From Membranihabitans maritimus (GTDB lineage: Bacteria; Bacteroidota; Bacteroidia; Chitinophagales; Saprospiraceae): a stretch of DNA of 64,000 nt. The notes below the pieces were generated by a model that saw only the letters and a program-made list of their open reading frames with translations, was not told where the DNA came from and ran no database searches. The stretch covers positions 62,001 to 126,000 of the forward strand of contig NZ_JAJSLW010000012.1 in NCBI RefSeq assembly GCF_021729145.1. Direction: 5' to 3'. The first letter of the stretch is position 1. Every line of letters starts with the position of its first letter. A program made the translations under genes and the position numbers. This document shows, piece after piece, positions 45,214 through 54,861 of this stretch.

Positions 45214-47466
45214 ATGTTGCGAAGAGGTTGGATAATTTGCTTGGTCTTAATGAGTATATTTCTGGGAGATTCATATGCCAGGCATATTATTGGGGGGGAT
45301 ATCACGTATGAATGTCTGGGAAACGGCAGGTATAAGGTGACTATGTTTATTTACCGTGATTGCAGACCCCAGGAAAATGCAGCTGCCCTGGATGCTCAGG
45401 CTTCAATTGCTGTTTACAGGGGGAATACCCAATTTTCATTAGTGGGGTCATTCTTCGCTTCTTTGAGCAGCAGTGGAAGAATTGATCCACCGGATTATCC
45501 TTGTGTAGAGCTTCCACCCGGCCTGTGCGTCGAAAGGGGACAGTATGAATTTGAAATTACCCTTCCATCATGGCCTTCATCCCAGAGTTATTACATTGTA
45601 TACCAACGTTGTTGCCGGAATAATACTATCTCCAATATCGTTGATCCGGGATCTATAGGAGCTACTTACTTTATTGAGATTACACCGGAGTCACAGGAAA
45701 GTTGTAATAACAGTCCTGTGTTCAAAAATTTCCCTCCTACGGTTGTCTGTGTAGACCAGTCATTTGTTTTCGACCATTCTGTATCTGATACCGAATCTGA
45801 TTCTATTGTTTATCGCTTTGGAACGCCCTTGGAAGGGGGAGGTTTGTCCGGTAGTTCTTTTAATAATCCAGGCGACCCGTCTGCTTGTGACGGTGTAAAA
45901 CCAACACCTCCTTGCCGTCCCCCTTACCGCGGTGTCAGATTTCGATCACCAACTTATTCAACAGAAAATCCAATGGGTGGAGATCCAATCATATCGATAG
46001 ATTCGGAAACGGGAATTATTACCGGAACACCTACTATTCAAGGACAATTTGTGATAACGGTAATTGCCGAAGAATATAAGGATGGGGAGAAAATCGGTGA
46101 AGTTAACCGGGATTTTCAGTTTAATGTGGCAAAATGTGATCCTACAGTTTTTGCCCGGGTCCAGTCAGCTATTACCATTAATGAATCCAATGTGTTTTTG
46201 AGATCTTGTGGTGAATTCACTATTCCTTTTCGGGACTCCAGTTACGAAGAGCGGTTTATAAGTACCTATAAGTGGAAGTTTAATATTAATGGCGAGGAAG
46301 AAGTTTATAACCAAAAGAATGTAGATGTTACTTTTCCTGCTCTCGGCGAGTATAGCGGACAGCTTATCGTAAATGAAGGAACAGAATGTAGCGATAGCAC
46401 CGATATTGATATTTCGGTCTTACCCAATATTGAAGCTGATTTTGAATTTGCCTATGATACCTGTATTGCTGGTGATGTGGTTTTTAATAATTTTTCTTAT
46501 TCCGATGCTGATGGTGGAATAACCGAATATTCTTGGGACTTTGGGGATGGGAACATTTCTCCTAATCAAAATCCTGCTCATTTTTACCAGGAACCTGGTA
46601 TTTGGGATGCATCATTAATAATTCGCGATGGCAATAATTGTATGGATACCCTTACAAAGGCTATAAGTTATTTTCCGGTCCCACCCGATCATGCATTTCC
46701 TGATCAAAAAGATATTGCCTGTCTTCCGGCGGATGTGCTATTCGATAATTTACCTCCTCCGGTGAATGAAACCTATGATATAACATGGGATTTCGGTGAT
46801 GGGACAACCGGGATCGGGTATAGACCTGTGCACACCTATACTGAGCAGGGGACGTATGATGTAGGCGTGTCATTGGTCTCTCCAATTGGCTGTGAAACAT
46901 CAGCTTTTTTCCCCGATATGATTACTACACAGCCGAGCCCTGTGGCTGACTTTGATTTTACTCCTTTGCGGCCTACGAATCTTGATAAGGAAGTGACCTT
47001 TATTAATAAGTCGGAAGCTGCAATTGCTTATGGCTGGAATATTGAGCGAATTGGTAGTTACAGCTCAGAAAATCTGGTAATAAATTTTCCCGATTCGGGG
47101 ATTTATAATGTTTCGTTAATTGCAGTTCATGAGAACGGCTGTACGGACACCCTGTTGCGACCTGTTGACATTGAACCAATCGTTATTTTTACAGTTCCCA
47201 ATGCATTTTCACCAAATGGAGATAGTGAAAATGATATTTTTAAAGGTATTGGGGTATTTGTCGGTATGAAAGAATTTGTAATTAGAGTATATGACCGATG
47301 GGGAAATCAAGTTTATGAAGGTCATGATCCACAAGAAGGTTGGGATGGTAGTTTGGCTAATTCCTCATATATGGCCAGTCCGGGAATGTATGTATACATG
47401 GTTGAATATCTTGATGCCCGTAATCGACCCAAAAAACACTTCGGTGAAGTTTTTCTTATAAATTGA
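45214..47466 (+). CDS. Secreted PKD-repeat protein with gliding/T9SS type B C-terminal domain
   Basis: Secreted protein of 750 aa with a signal peptide (about 1-22). The Cys-rich N-terminal region (about 23-330) starts RHIIGGDITYEC, a common opening of large Bacteroidota surface proteins. PKD-like domains cover about 405-660, with YSWDFGDG and ITWDFGDGTT. The last 90 residues form the gliding-motility-associated domain (VPNAFSPNGDSENDIFK ... VYDRWGNQVYEG), a type IX secretion signal that delivers proteins to the surface or medium. It is probably an adhesin or matrix protein. No enzyme motif is seen. Confidence 0.88.
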   Translation: MLRRGWIICLVLMSIFLGDSYARHIIGGDITYECLGNGRYKVTMFIYRDCRPQENAAALDAQASIAVYRGNTQFSLVGSFFASLSSSGRIDPPDYPCVELPPGLCVERGQYEFEITLPSWPSSQSYYIVYQRCCRNNTISNIVDPGSIGATYFIEITPESQESCNNSPVFKNFPPTVVCVDQSFVFDHSVSDTESDSIVYRFGTPLEGGGLSGSSFNNPGDPSACDGVKPTPPCRPPYRGVRFRSPTYSTENPMGGDPIISIDSETGIITGTPTIQGQFVITVIAEEYKDGEKIGEVNRDFQFNVAKCDPTVFARVQSAITINESNVFLRSCGEFTIPFRDSSYEERFISTYKWKFNINGEEEVYNQKNVDVTFPALGEYSGQLIVNEGTECSDSTDIDISVLPNIEADFEFAYDTCIAGDVVFNNFSYSDADGGITEYSWDFGDGNISPNQNPAHFYQEPGIWDASLIIRDGNNCMDTLTKAISYFPVPPDHAFPDQKDIACLPADVLFDNLPPPVNETYDITWDFGDGTTGIGYRPVHTYTEQGTYDVGVSLVSPIGCETSAFFPDMITTQPSPVADFDFTPLRPTNLDKEVTFINKSEAAIAYGWNIERIGSYSSENLVINFPDSGIYNVSLIAVHENGCTDTLLRPVDIEPIVIFTVPNAFSPNGDSENDIFKGIGVFVGMKEFVIRVYDRWGNQVYEGHDPQEGWDGSLANSSYMASPGMYVYMVEYLDARNRPKKHFGEVFLIN

Positions 47467-47497
47467 CAGGAGGATTTTTTTTATTAATATTTATGCT

Positions 47498-47505
47498 TAT
47501 CTTTG
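47498..47505 (+). promoter_or_regulatory. Bacteroidota -7 promoter box upstream of rplS
   Basis: TATCTTTG fits the TAnnTTTG box bound by the main sigma factor of Bacteroidota and lies 36 bp before the rplS start, a normal leader length. I could not find a matching -33 TTTG at the usual spacing. Confidence 0.6.
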
Positions 47506-47541
47506 CAGCCGCTATTAGGTCACTAAGTAATTATTAAAGCC

Positions 47542-47895
47542 ATGGATGCGATAAAATACGTACAAGAACAGAACTATATTGATAAAAAATTTCCTGAATT
47601 TAAAGCGGGAGACAATATCGAAGTAGTTTACAATATTGTTGAAGGAGGTAAAGAAAGGCCACAGGCTTTTCGAGGGGATGTGTTGAAAGTTACCGGTAAT
47701 GGTGCTTACAAAACATTTACCGTTCGAAAAATTTCCAATGGAGTAGGAGTGGAGCGGATTTTTCCAATGAATACTCCCAATATTATTGAAATTAAAGTAT
47801 TGAAGAGAGGTAAGGTGCGTCGAGCTAAATTATATTACTTGAGAAACCTAGTTGGAAAACGGGCTAAAATTAAAGAAAAGCGCGCTTTTAAGTAA
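47542..47895 (+). CDS. rplS: 50S ribosomal protein L19
   Basis: Ribosomal protein L19 of 117 aa, which sits at the interface of the two ribosomal subunits. Recognisable parts are [49 protein letters not shown] and [24 protein letters not shown]. It stands apart from the usual trmD-rplS cluster: its neighbours are a PKD protein and a phosphoesterase. It has its own -7 box and a terminator at 47924-47957. Confidence 0.97.
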   Translation: MDAIKYVQEQNYIDKKFPEFKAGDNIEVVYNIVEGGKERPQAFRGDVLKVTGNGAYKTFTVRKISNGVGVERIFPMNTPNIIEIKVLKRGKVRRAKLYYLRNLVGKRAKIKEKRAFK

Positions 47896-47923
47896 GGCGA
47901 TAATGAAATAAACAAATCAAATA

Positions 47924-47957
47924 AAACCGTGTTTCTGAAAAGGAGCACGGTTTTTTT
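47924..47957 (+). terminator. Rho-independent terminator after rplS
   Basis: AAACCGTG (47924-47931) and CACGGTTT (47946-47953) pair perfectly over 8 bp with a 14-nt loop, followed by a T run to 47957. The longest frame of the next gene would start at a GTG inside the left arm, which argues against that start. Confidence 0.8.
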
Positions 47958-47976
47958 AATTTTCCAGATATTTTCC

Positions 47977-49191
47977 ATGATTATTTTATTTATTTTTCTC
48001 GTATTCTTAGATATCTATGCCTATAGATCTGTCATACAGGGGTACCCGGTCATAGGAGATAAGATAGCATTGTTTTGGGTTTTGAATATACTTGTCTATC
48101 TATATTTCATTACGATTTATCTTGACACGACAGAATATATTATGCACACAATTAATATATACTTAAGAGGATTCGTATTTATTTATATTCTATCTAAAAC
48201 CGTTTTACTTTTTCCGATAATTATTGAGGACATAACCCGTGGCTTAAAGTTTTTAATTGGCAAAATTAGTTCAAATGGGGATGAAATAACCTTGACCAGG
48301 GGCAAGTTTGTAAAGAATGTTTCGATTGTTTTGGCGGCATTCCCACTTGTTTTGCTTGGACACGGGATGGTGAGAAATGTTTTTAGATATAGGATAAGAA
48401 AGGAAAAAATTAGAATTTCTAACTTACCCAGGGAGTTTGAAGGTTTCAAAATCGTACAAATTTCAGATATACATGCAGGTACATTCCCGAGGAAAAAACC
48501 CATTTTAAGAGGAATTAGAATGATCAATAACCTGAATCCGGATTTGTTTGTTTTTACAGGGGATTTAGTAAATTCTACTGCATCCGAAATTGATCCTTTT
48601 ATTGATTATTTTTCGCAGATTAAAGCAAATTACGGACGGTATAGCATATACGGCAATCACGATTATGGTGATTATCACGATTGGAAAGATCTCGATGAAA
48701 AGCTTCAAAACGATAGGGATTTTATTGAAAAACACCAGAGACTTGGGTGGAAACTGTTAAAAAATGAGTCTGCGATAATTAACAAGGAAGGGGTAAAGTT
48801 AGCTGTAATAGGTGTCGAAAATTATAGTACGATAGACAGATTTCCGCGAAAAGGGGATCTGAAAGTGGCGGCAGAAGGTACAGAAGAAGCGGATTTTAAA
48901 TTGTTACTGACCCATGACCCGACGCACTGGGAAGCGGAAGTGACTAATAAATATAGTGATATTGATCTCACGTTATCAGGGCATACTCATGGTTTTCAAT
49001 TTGGAATCGAGATTCCAGGTGTTTTTAGGTGGAGTCCGAGTCAATATATTTACAAGCAATGGGCCGGATTATATAAATCAAATAATCAATATCTTTATGT
49101 CAATAGAGGTTTTGGTGTTTTGGGGTATCCCGGACGAGTAGGGATACTGCCGGAAATTACATTAATTGAATTGATACGAGATGAAAATTAA
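47977..49191 (+). CDS. Membrane-anchored metallophosphoesterase
   Basis: Integral membrane protein of about 404 aa. Several N-terminal helices (about 1-120) lead to a calcineurin-like phosphoesterase domain at the membrane face. Metal ligands are visible in order: DIHAGT, FTGDLVNS, YGNHDYGDY, LLTHDPTHW and SGHTHGFQFG. Relatives hydrolyse lipid or nucleotide phosphoesters such as UDP-diacylglucosamine; the substrate here is unknown. I chose the ATG at 47977 over the GTG at 47929, which lies within the rplS terminator. The protein then begins MIILFIFLVFLDIYAY, as is usual in the family. It overlaps the next gene by 11 bp. Confidence 0.85.
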   Translation: MIILFIFLVFLDIYAYRSVIQGYPVIGDKIALFWVLNILVYLYFITIYLDTTEYIMHTINIYLRGFVFIYILSKTVLLFPIIIEDITRGLKFLIGKISSNGDEITLTRGKFVKNVSIVLAAFPLVLLGHGMVRNVFRYRIRKEKIRISNLPREFEGFKIVQISDIHAGTFPRKKPILRGIRMINNLNPDLFVFTGDLVNSTASEIDPFIDYFSQIKANYGRYSIYGNHDYGDYHDWKDLDEKLQNDRDFIEKHQRLGWKLLKNESAIINKEGVKLAVIGVENYSTIDRFPRKGDLKVAAEGTEEADFKLLLTHDPTHWEAEVTNKYSDIDLTLSGHTHGFQFGIEIPGVFRWSPSQYIYKQWAGLYKSNNQYLYVNRGFGVLGYPGRVGILPEITLIELIRDEN

Positions 49192-49549
49192 TAAATATCA
49201 ACTGGAAGTAATTATTTGTATGGTTATAGGAATATTTGTTGCTTGTGATTCAGGAAATAATGTAAAGGAGTTGATCAAAGGGCAATGGATAGTTAATGAT
49301 GTGGTTAGAAGAGGAAAAAATACGAACACTTTGAATGGTCTCTCTTTTGAGTTTCGGAAAGACTCCGTATTGACAAATTTGTCTCTTTTGGGAAACAATC
49401 TATATAAAATTGATACAGATTCAATAACAATTTCTTCTAATCCTCCGTTAAGATTCCATATTAAGCACTTGGATACCAGTAATTTAATTTTATCTGGAAA
49501 GATACAAAATACACCATTTTTACTTACATTCAATCGGGTAGAACCATGA
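49181..49549 (+). CDS. Small lipocalin-like lipoprotein, unknown function
   Basis: A 122-aa protein with a lipoprotein-type signal (MVIGIFVACDSGNN) and a beta-rich body starting LIKGQWIVNDVVRRGK. This pattern recalls lipocalin-like DUF domains of Bacteroidota. There is no catalytic motif. It overlaps the phosphoesterase gene by 11 bp and the following gene by 4 bp, so the three are probably translated from one message. Confidence 0.7.
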   Translation: MKINKYQLEVIICMVIGIFVACDSGNNVKELIKGQWIVNDVVRRGKNTNTLNGLSFEFRKDSVLTNLSLLGNNLYKIDTDSITISSNPPLRFHIKHLDTSNLILSGKIQNTPFLLTFNRVEP

Positions 49550-50031
49550 GATATCTTTTCTTTATAGCCTTGTCAATAGTTTTATCAATTCCTATGTATA
49601 GTCAGGACACATTGACCTATGAAGAAAAATTTGAATTGGAATACCAGAAAAGAATCAAAAAGTCGCATATAGATGGTTTTTATATTCCAAAAGATCATTT
49701 GGATGCTCTTCGAATTTTGGATGAAATTATTGAAGAACCGGGAAAAGCGCGATTTGCGTCCCAAAGTGAATCATTTGCCGTAAATAATGTCTTTTTTAGT
49801 TTTGGTAGATGGATGTTGGTTAATTGGGGATTAGACAGAGGAAGTAGACTTTCTGTGGCGCTTAATAATTTGGGATTGAATTATCCCGATGATATGGTTA
49901 GGTTTTTGATGATTTCCTATCATCGAAAACTTAATAATAAATCTCCCAATACTGAAGATTTAATCCAATCCATTCCTTTAGCTCGTAAGGAAAGAGAAAA
50001 AAAAGAATCTGTCGAGCATGAAAATCAATAG
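49546..50031 (+). CDS. Hypothetical exported protein
   Basis: A 161-aa protein with a signal peptide (about 1-19, ending PMYSQ). I do not recognise the family. The mature part is rich in charged residues, contains HIDGFYIPKDHLDALRILDEI and FGRWMLVNWGLDRGSRLSVAL, and ends in a very basic/acidic tail. DUF6794-like proteins have a similar YIPKdl-aL-Ld feel, but I am not sure. It is the last gene of the three-gene unit; a weak hairpin (50048-50064) follows. Confidence 0.65.
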   Translation: MRYLFFIALSIVLSIPMYSQDTLTYEEKFELEYQKRIKKSHIDGFYIPKDHLDALRILDEIIEEPGKARFASQSESFAVNNVFFSFGRWMLVNWGLDRGSRLSVALNNLGLNYPDDMVRFLMISYHRKLNNKSPNTEDLIQSIPLARKEREKKESVEHENQ

Positions 50032-50136
50032 GTATACCCATTCTTTCTGATTGATTTTCAATCATTACTAAGTATTGCCCTTTCTTTGAAATGAAATTTT
50101 CATGAACATTTTATGATAATCTTTTATTCCAATTTA

Positions 50137-50144
50137 TATCTTTG
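50137..50144 (+). promoter_or_regulatory. Possible -7 promoter box upstream of topA
   Basis: TATCTTTG matches TAnnTTTG and is the only good match in the 298-bp gap before topA. It would leave a leader of about 180 nt. No matching upstream box is seen, so this is tentative. Confidence 0.35.
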
Positions 50145-50329
50145 ATAAAATTTACGGAAGGAATGTAGATTTTAAAGAGAATTTGCAAAATTAGAGTTAT
50201 AGTTATAGTTCATTCGGAAATGTTGGTGTATAAATAGCTTTCTGTACCCCATAGAATGGCATATTATCTTCCGAAGATTGTGAATTTCTAGTTTCAAAAA
50301 TTGATTAATAAAAAATATTTTTAGCCTAT

Positions 50330-52837
50330 ATGTCTAAAAAATTAGTAATAGTAGAGTCTCCGGCGAAAGCCAAAACCATCGAAAAATTTCTGGGTAAGAA
50401 TTACACTGTAAAATCTAGTTATGGCCACGTTAGGGACTTGGGAAAGGGAAATAACGCAGTAGATGTTGATAATAATTTTGAGCCAAAATATATTATTACC
50501 CCCGACAAGAAGAAAGTAGTAAAGGAATTGAAGCAGTCCATGAAAAAAGTAGATCAGGTAGTGCTGGCTACGGATGAAGACCGGGAAGGGGAAGCTATTT
50601 CTTGGCACTTATGTGAAGTCCTCGGCCTGGATCCTAAAAGCACCGAAAGAATTGTCTTTCGTGAAATCACTAAGCCTGCGATACTAAAAGCGGTTCAAAA
50701 CCCCAGAACGGTTGATGAAAAATTAGTCGATGCCCAGCAAGCTAGAAGAATCCTTGATCGGCTAGTAGGATTTGAGTTATCTGAAATCCTTTGGAAAAAG
50801 ATAAAAGGGAAGCTTAGTGCTGGTCGTGTCCAGTCTGTAGCCGTAAAATTAATTGTAGAAAGAGAACGGGAAATCAATAATTTTAAGGTTGAAAATTTTT
50901 ATAAGGTTTCAGCAATTTTTAAATTGAAAAATGAACAGGGGAAAAAAGTGGAGATAAAAGCCACGTACCCTGGAAGGTTGTCAAACGAAAATGAAGCCCA
51001 TTCGTTTCTCGATGATTGTAAAGATGCCGATTTCAGGATTGAGAAAATTGATGTGAAACCCATCAAACGAAAACCGGCCCCTCCTTTTACAACCTCTACA
51101 CTTCAACAAGAGGCGAGTAGAAAACTTAATTTTTCCGTTAAAAGGACAATGATTACGGCCCAGCGGCTTTATGAAGCGGGATATATCACATATATGAGGA
51201 CGGATTCTACTAGTTTGAGTAATGAAGCTATTGGTAATATTTCCAATGCCATTACTTCTGAATTCGGGGAAAAGTATTTACAAACCCGCAAGTTTAAGGG
51301 AAAGTCTGCGGGAGCCCAGGAGGCTCATGAAGCAATTAGACCGACGTATTTTCAAAATCGATCGATGGGGTCTGATTCCGATCAAAAACGTTTGTATGAG
51401 CTTATTTGGAAACGAACAGTAGCCAGTCAAATGGCCAATGCAATTTTGGAAAAGACCAATGTCGATATTTCAATATCTACACGTGAGAGTGATATTTTAA
51501 GGGCTGAGGGGGAAGTTATGAAGTTCGATGGTTTTTTGAAATTGTATATCCAATCCAGTGACGATGATGAAGAAGAGGAGGCAAAAGGTATATTACCTCC
51601 ATTGAAAGTAGGACAGGTCCTTGATCTGGACTTAATGACAGCAAGGGAAAGTTTTACCAGACCACCAGCACGATTTACAGAAGCAAGTTTGGTGAAGAAG
51701 CTTGAAGAACAGGGTATAGGAAGGCCTTCTACATACGCTCCTACCATAAGTAAGATTATGGAAGAAGGGCGTGGATATGTTGTAAAGGAATCCAGGGATG
51801 GAGAAGAAAGGTCTTATCGCACATTGTCTCTTCAATCAGGAGAGGTAAAAGTAGTTGATGACACTGAGATTACCGGTAAGACTGTAAATAGATTGTACCC
51901 AACTGACATGGGCATGGTGGTGACAGATTTTCTAGAAAGTCATTTCGACAATATAATGGACTACAATTTTACAGCGAATATTGAAGAGCAGTTTGATGAG
52001 ATCGCTGAAGGACAATTGAAATGGCAGTCTATGTTAGAAGCATTTTATGGACCGTTTCATGATGATGTAGGAAAAACACTGGAAGAGGCTGATCGATTTA
52101 AAGGGGAAAGGTTGCTTGGAAAAGACCCGGAATCGGGAAGACAGGTAATTGCCCGAATCTCTCGGTTTGGAAAACCTCTGATCCAGAAAGGACATTTTGA
52201 CGAACTGGATGAAGATGAAAAGCCAGACTATGCTAACCTTAAATTCGATCAAAGTATTGAGACCATTACCTTAGAAGAGGCCTTAAAATTGTTTGATCTT
52301 CCCAAAAATTTAGGAGAACATGAGGGGAAAGAAATTCTTGTGAATGTTGGTAGGTTTGGGCCATATGTCAAATGGGGGGATCAGTTTATTTCGCTACCAA
52401 AAGGAGAAGACCCTTACAAAGTGGGATTGGAAAGAGCTATGGAGCTTGTAAAGATAAAGAAAAAAGAGAATGAGCCTGTTGCTACTTATAAAGGAGAGCC
52501 GATAACTCAAGGTAAAGGTAGGTTTGGACCATATTTAAAGTACAAGAGTATGTATGTTAATATACCGAAGAAATATGATCCCAATACCCTTACTCAGGAT
52601 GAAATCCATGAGTTGGTTGAAAAGAAAATTGAAAAAGAAGCGAATCGATATATTCAAAAATGGGAAAAGGAAAAAGTGGCGTTGGAAAATGGGCGATGGG
52701 GACCTTTTATTCGGTATAAAAGAAAAAGTATTTCTTTACCCAAGAAAGAAGATGGTAGTAAATACAGTAAAGAGGACCTGACGGATTGGACACTTGAAGA
52801 TGTAATGAAAATTGTCAATAACAGTTCAAAAAAATAA
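50330..52837 (+). CDS. topA: DNA topoisomerase I
   Basis: Type IA topoisomerase of 835 aa that relaxes negative supercoils. The Toprim domain opens LVIVESPAKAKTIEKFLG and includes the acidic ATDEDREGEAISWHL. The strand-cleaving Tyr is in GYITYMRTDST (about residue 287). The core is followed by C-terminal TopoC repeats built on GRFGPYVKWGDQFISLPKG, GRFGPYLKYKSMYVNIPK and GRWGPFIRYKRKSISLPKK, which replace the zinc fingers of the E. coli enzyme. The next gene starts 3 bp after the stop. Confidence 0.97.
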   Translation: MSKKLVIVESPAKAKTIEKFLGKNYTVKSSYGHVRDLGKGNNAVDVDNNFEPKYIITPDKKKVVKELKQSMKKVDQVVLATDEDREGEAISWHLCEVLGLDPKSTERIVFREITKPAILKAVQNPRTVDEKLVDAQQARRILDRLVGFELSEILWKKIKGKLSAGRVQSVAVKLIVEREREINNFKVENFYKVSAIFKLKNEQGKKVEIKATYPGRLSNENEAHSFLDDCKDADFRIEKIDVKPIKRKPAPPFTTSTLQQEASRKLNFSVKRTMITAQRLYEAGYITYMRTDSTSLSNEAIGNISNAITSEFGEKYLQTRKFKGKSAGAQEAHEAIRPTYFQNRSMGSDSDQKRLYELIWKRTVASQMANAILEKTNVDISISTRESDILRAEGEVMKFDGFLKLYIQSSDDDEEEEAKGILPPLKVGQVLDLDLMTARESFTRPPARFTEASLVKKLEEQGIGRPSTYAPTISKIMEEGRGYVVKESRDGEERSYRTLSLQSGEVKVVDDTEITGKTVNRLYPTDMGMVVTDFLESHFDNIMDYNFTANIEEQFDEIAEGQLKWQSMLEAFYGPFHDDVGKTLEEADRFKGERLLGKDPESGRQVIARISRFGKPLIQKGHFDELDEDEKPDYANLKFDQSIETITLEEALKLFDLPKNLGEHEGKEILVNVGRFGPYVKWGDQFISLPKGEDPYKVGLERAMELVKIKKKENEPVATYKGEPITQGKGRFGPYLKYKSMYVNIPKKYDPNTLTQDEIHELVEKKIEKEANRYIQKWEKEKVALENGRWGPFIRYKRKSISLPKKEDGSKYSKEDLTDWTLEDVMKIVNNSSKK

Positions 52838-52840
52838 CGA

Positions 52841-53320
52841 ATGGTAAAGTTGGACGACATTGATTTAAAGATTCTTAATCAACTTATTGATGATGCTAAA
52901 AAAGCTTATACCCAAATAGCTAAAGACCTGGGAATTTCCAATACTTTAGTGCATCAGCGGATAGCAAAAATGAGGGATGCTGGTATCATCGATAAAATGG
53001 AGGTGAAATTAAACCCCAAAGTACTCGGTTTTGACACTTTTGCCTATATGGGAATTATTCTTAAGGATACGAGCCGATCAATGGAAGTAGTAGATAAATT
53101 AAAGGAAATCCCTGAAATTATAGAATGTAGTTATGTGACTGGAAATTATTCTTTCCTTTTGAAAGTAATGGTACGGAATAATGGACATTTAAGAGATGTT
53201 TTTGAGAGATTGGATAATTTGAAGGAAATACAGCAAACGGAAACAATGATTAGTTTTGGATTCGAGTTTCAAAAAAATTTTCCAATTCATCTATTAGAAA
53301 AAGAAATTGAAGATTCCTGA
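52841..53320 (+). CDS. Lrp/AsnC-family transcription regulator
   Basis: Regulator of 159 aa with a winged helix (DDIDLKILNQLIDDAKKAYTQIAKDLGISNTLVHQRIAKMRDAGI) and a RAM domain (about 65-145) that normally senses an amino acid. It follows topA by 3 bp and may be read from its transcript. It ends next to, and converges on, the lysine-breakdown operon. A role in sensing lysine or a related amino acid for that operon is attractive but only an inference from position. Confidence 0.9.
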   Translation: MVKLDDIDLKILNQLIDDAKKAYTQIAKDLGISNTLVHQRIAKMRDAGIIDKMEVKLNPKVLGFDTFAYMGIILKDTSRSMEVVDKLKEIPEIIECSYVTGNYSFLLKVMVRNNGHLRDVFERLDNLKEIQQTETMISFGFEFQKNFPIHLLEKEIEDS

Positions 53321-53321
53321 T

Positions 53322-54848
53322 TTACAGATTGAATTTAATGCCCTGTGCCAATGGAATTTTGTCACCGTAATTGATTGTGGTAGTTTGGCGTCTCATATAG
53401 GCTTTCCAGGCATCCGACCCACTCTCTCTTCCTCCTCCTGTATCTTTTTCTCCGCCAAAAGCGCCTCCTATCTCAGCGCCGCTGGTTCCAATATTCACAT
53501 TCGCAATTCCGCAGTCCGAACCTTCCGGGGATAAGAACTTTTGGGCTTCCTGAAGGTTGTTCGTAATTATTGAACTTGACAATCCCTGACGTACATTATT
53601 TTGATAGGAAATGGCCTCTTCTAAGTGCGTGTATTTGATGAGGTACAGTACAGGAGCAAATGTTTCAATTTTCATGATTTCTGCATTTGGGGGGAGCAAT
53701 GCCGCACAGGGCTTGACATAAAAAGGGCTTTTAGTATTGCGGTTACGTATTAGACCTCCTTCAATTATGAACTCTCCACCCTGTTCCTGAACCGTTTCTA
53801 TGCATTTTAAATACTGGTTAACAGCATTTTGATCAATTAAAGGCCCCATGTGATTATTAGGATCCAAAGGATCTCCAATCTTTACTTGCGCATATGCATT
53901 TTTTAATTTTTCTGTGAAGACATCAAAAATTTCAGAATGTATAATTAGCCTTCTGGTGGAAGTACAACGTTGTCCGGCTGTACCGATTGCCCCAAATAGA
54001 GCTGCATGAAGTGCAAGATTTATATCCGCATTCGGAGATACGATCATGGCATTATTTCCACCCAGTTCCAATATAGACTTTCCGAGTCTTTTACCTACGG
54101 TGGCAGCGACTTCTCTGCCCATTCTTACACTACCGGTGGCAGATATCAAAGAAACCTCTGTTTCCTCCGCTAACCATTTTCCCTGATTTTTGTCACCTGA
54201 AATGATATTGGAAATCGGAATTTCTATATTATTATTACTTAGAACTTTGCACAATAAATTTTGACAGGCCAGTGCAGAAAACAAGGTTTTTTCAGAAGGC
54301 TTCCATATACAAATATTTCCACAAATTAGTGCGATTGCAACATTCCACGACCAAACAGCAACTGGAAAATTAAACGCTGAAATAATACCCACAATCCCAA
54401 GGGGATGCCATTGTTCATACATTTGATGATTCTCGCGTTCTGATTTGATAGTTTTTCCATACAATTGTCGAGACAATCCTACTGCAAAATCACAAATATC
54501 AATCATTTCCTGTACTTCACCCATTCCTTCCTGTATAGGTTTGCCCATTTCCACGGAAATAAGTTTTCCAAGATCAGACTTATGTCTCCGTAATTCCATA
54601 GCGTATTGTCGGATAATATCACCCCTTTTAGGAGCCGGGAATTTCCGCCATTCTAAAAATGCCTTTTTAGATTCTTTAATAACTTCCTGAAACTGGTAAT
54701 TGGAAGTTTTTGAAACCCTACCGATTTCTGTTTGATCAATAGGAGATATTGATGAAATATATTCCGTATTTTCCAGTGATTTGGTTCCAATGTACGTGCC
54801 GGGATTGGAGGTAGAGAGACCAAAAGTTTTGAAAAGTTGAGAAATCAT
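53322..54848 (-). CDS. Aldehyde dehydrogenase, ALDH7/antiquitin type (2-aminoadipate semialdehyde dehydrogenase)
   Basis: NAD(P)-dependent enzyme of 508 aa, predicted to oxidise 2-aminoadipate 6-semialdehyde to 2-aminoadipate. Conserved parts are FNFPVAVWSWN, the general-base Glu in LELGGNN, the nucleophile Cys in GQRCTSTRR and the C-terminal block GTSGAEIGGAFGGEKDTGGGRESGSDAW. That block is a hallmark of the ALDH7 group, which acts on lysine-derived semialdehyde. It is last in a four-gene operon, 13 bp after the saccharopine-dehydrogenase-like gene, which would supply its substrate. Confidence 0.88.
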   Translation of the reverse strand: MISQLFKTFGLSTSNPGTYIGTKSLENTEYISSISPIDQTEIGRVSKTSNYQFQEVIKESKKAFLEWRKFPAPKRGDIIRQYAMELRRHKSDLGKLISVEMGKPIQEGMGEVQEMIDICDFAVGLSRQLYGKTIKSERENHQMYEQWHPLGIVGIISAFNFPVAVWSWNVAIALICGNICIWKPSEKTLFSALACQNLLCKVLSNNNIEIPISNIISGDKNQGKWLAEETEVSLISATGSVRMGREVAATVGKRLGKSILELGGNNAMIVSPNADINLALHAALFGAIGTAGQRCTSTRRLIIHSEIFDVFTEKLKNAYAQVKIGDPLDPNNHMGPLIDQNAVNQYLKCIETVQEQGGEFIIEGGLIRNRNTKSPFYVKPCAALLPPNAEIMKIETFAPVLYLIKYTHLEEAISYQNNVRQGLSSSIITNNLQEAQKFLSPEGSDCGIANVNIGTSGAEIGGAFGGEKDTGGGRESGSDAWKAYMRRQTTTINYGDKIPLAQGIKFNL

Positions 54849-54861
54849 ACTTTTTGTGATT

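Noticed and set aside
50048-50064. Hairpin TGATTGA/TCAATCA after the 161-aa gene as a terminator
   Set aside because: The stem is the same type as the one at 25.6 kb but no T run follows, so I do not call it a terminator.
53307-53534. Plus-strand frame overlapping the end of the ALDH gene
   Set aside because: It is antisense to a well-supported enzyme gene and shows no protein features.
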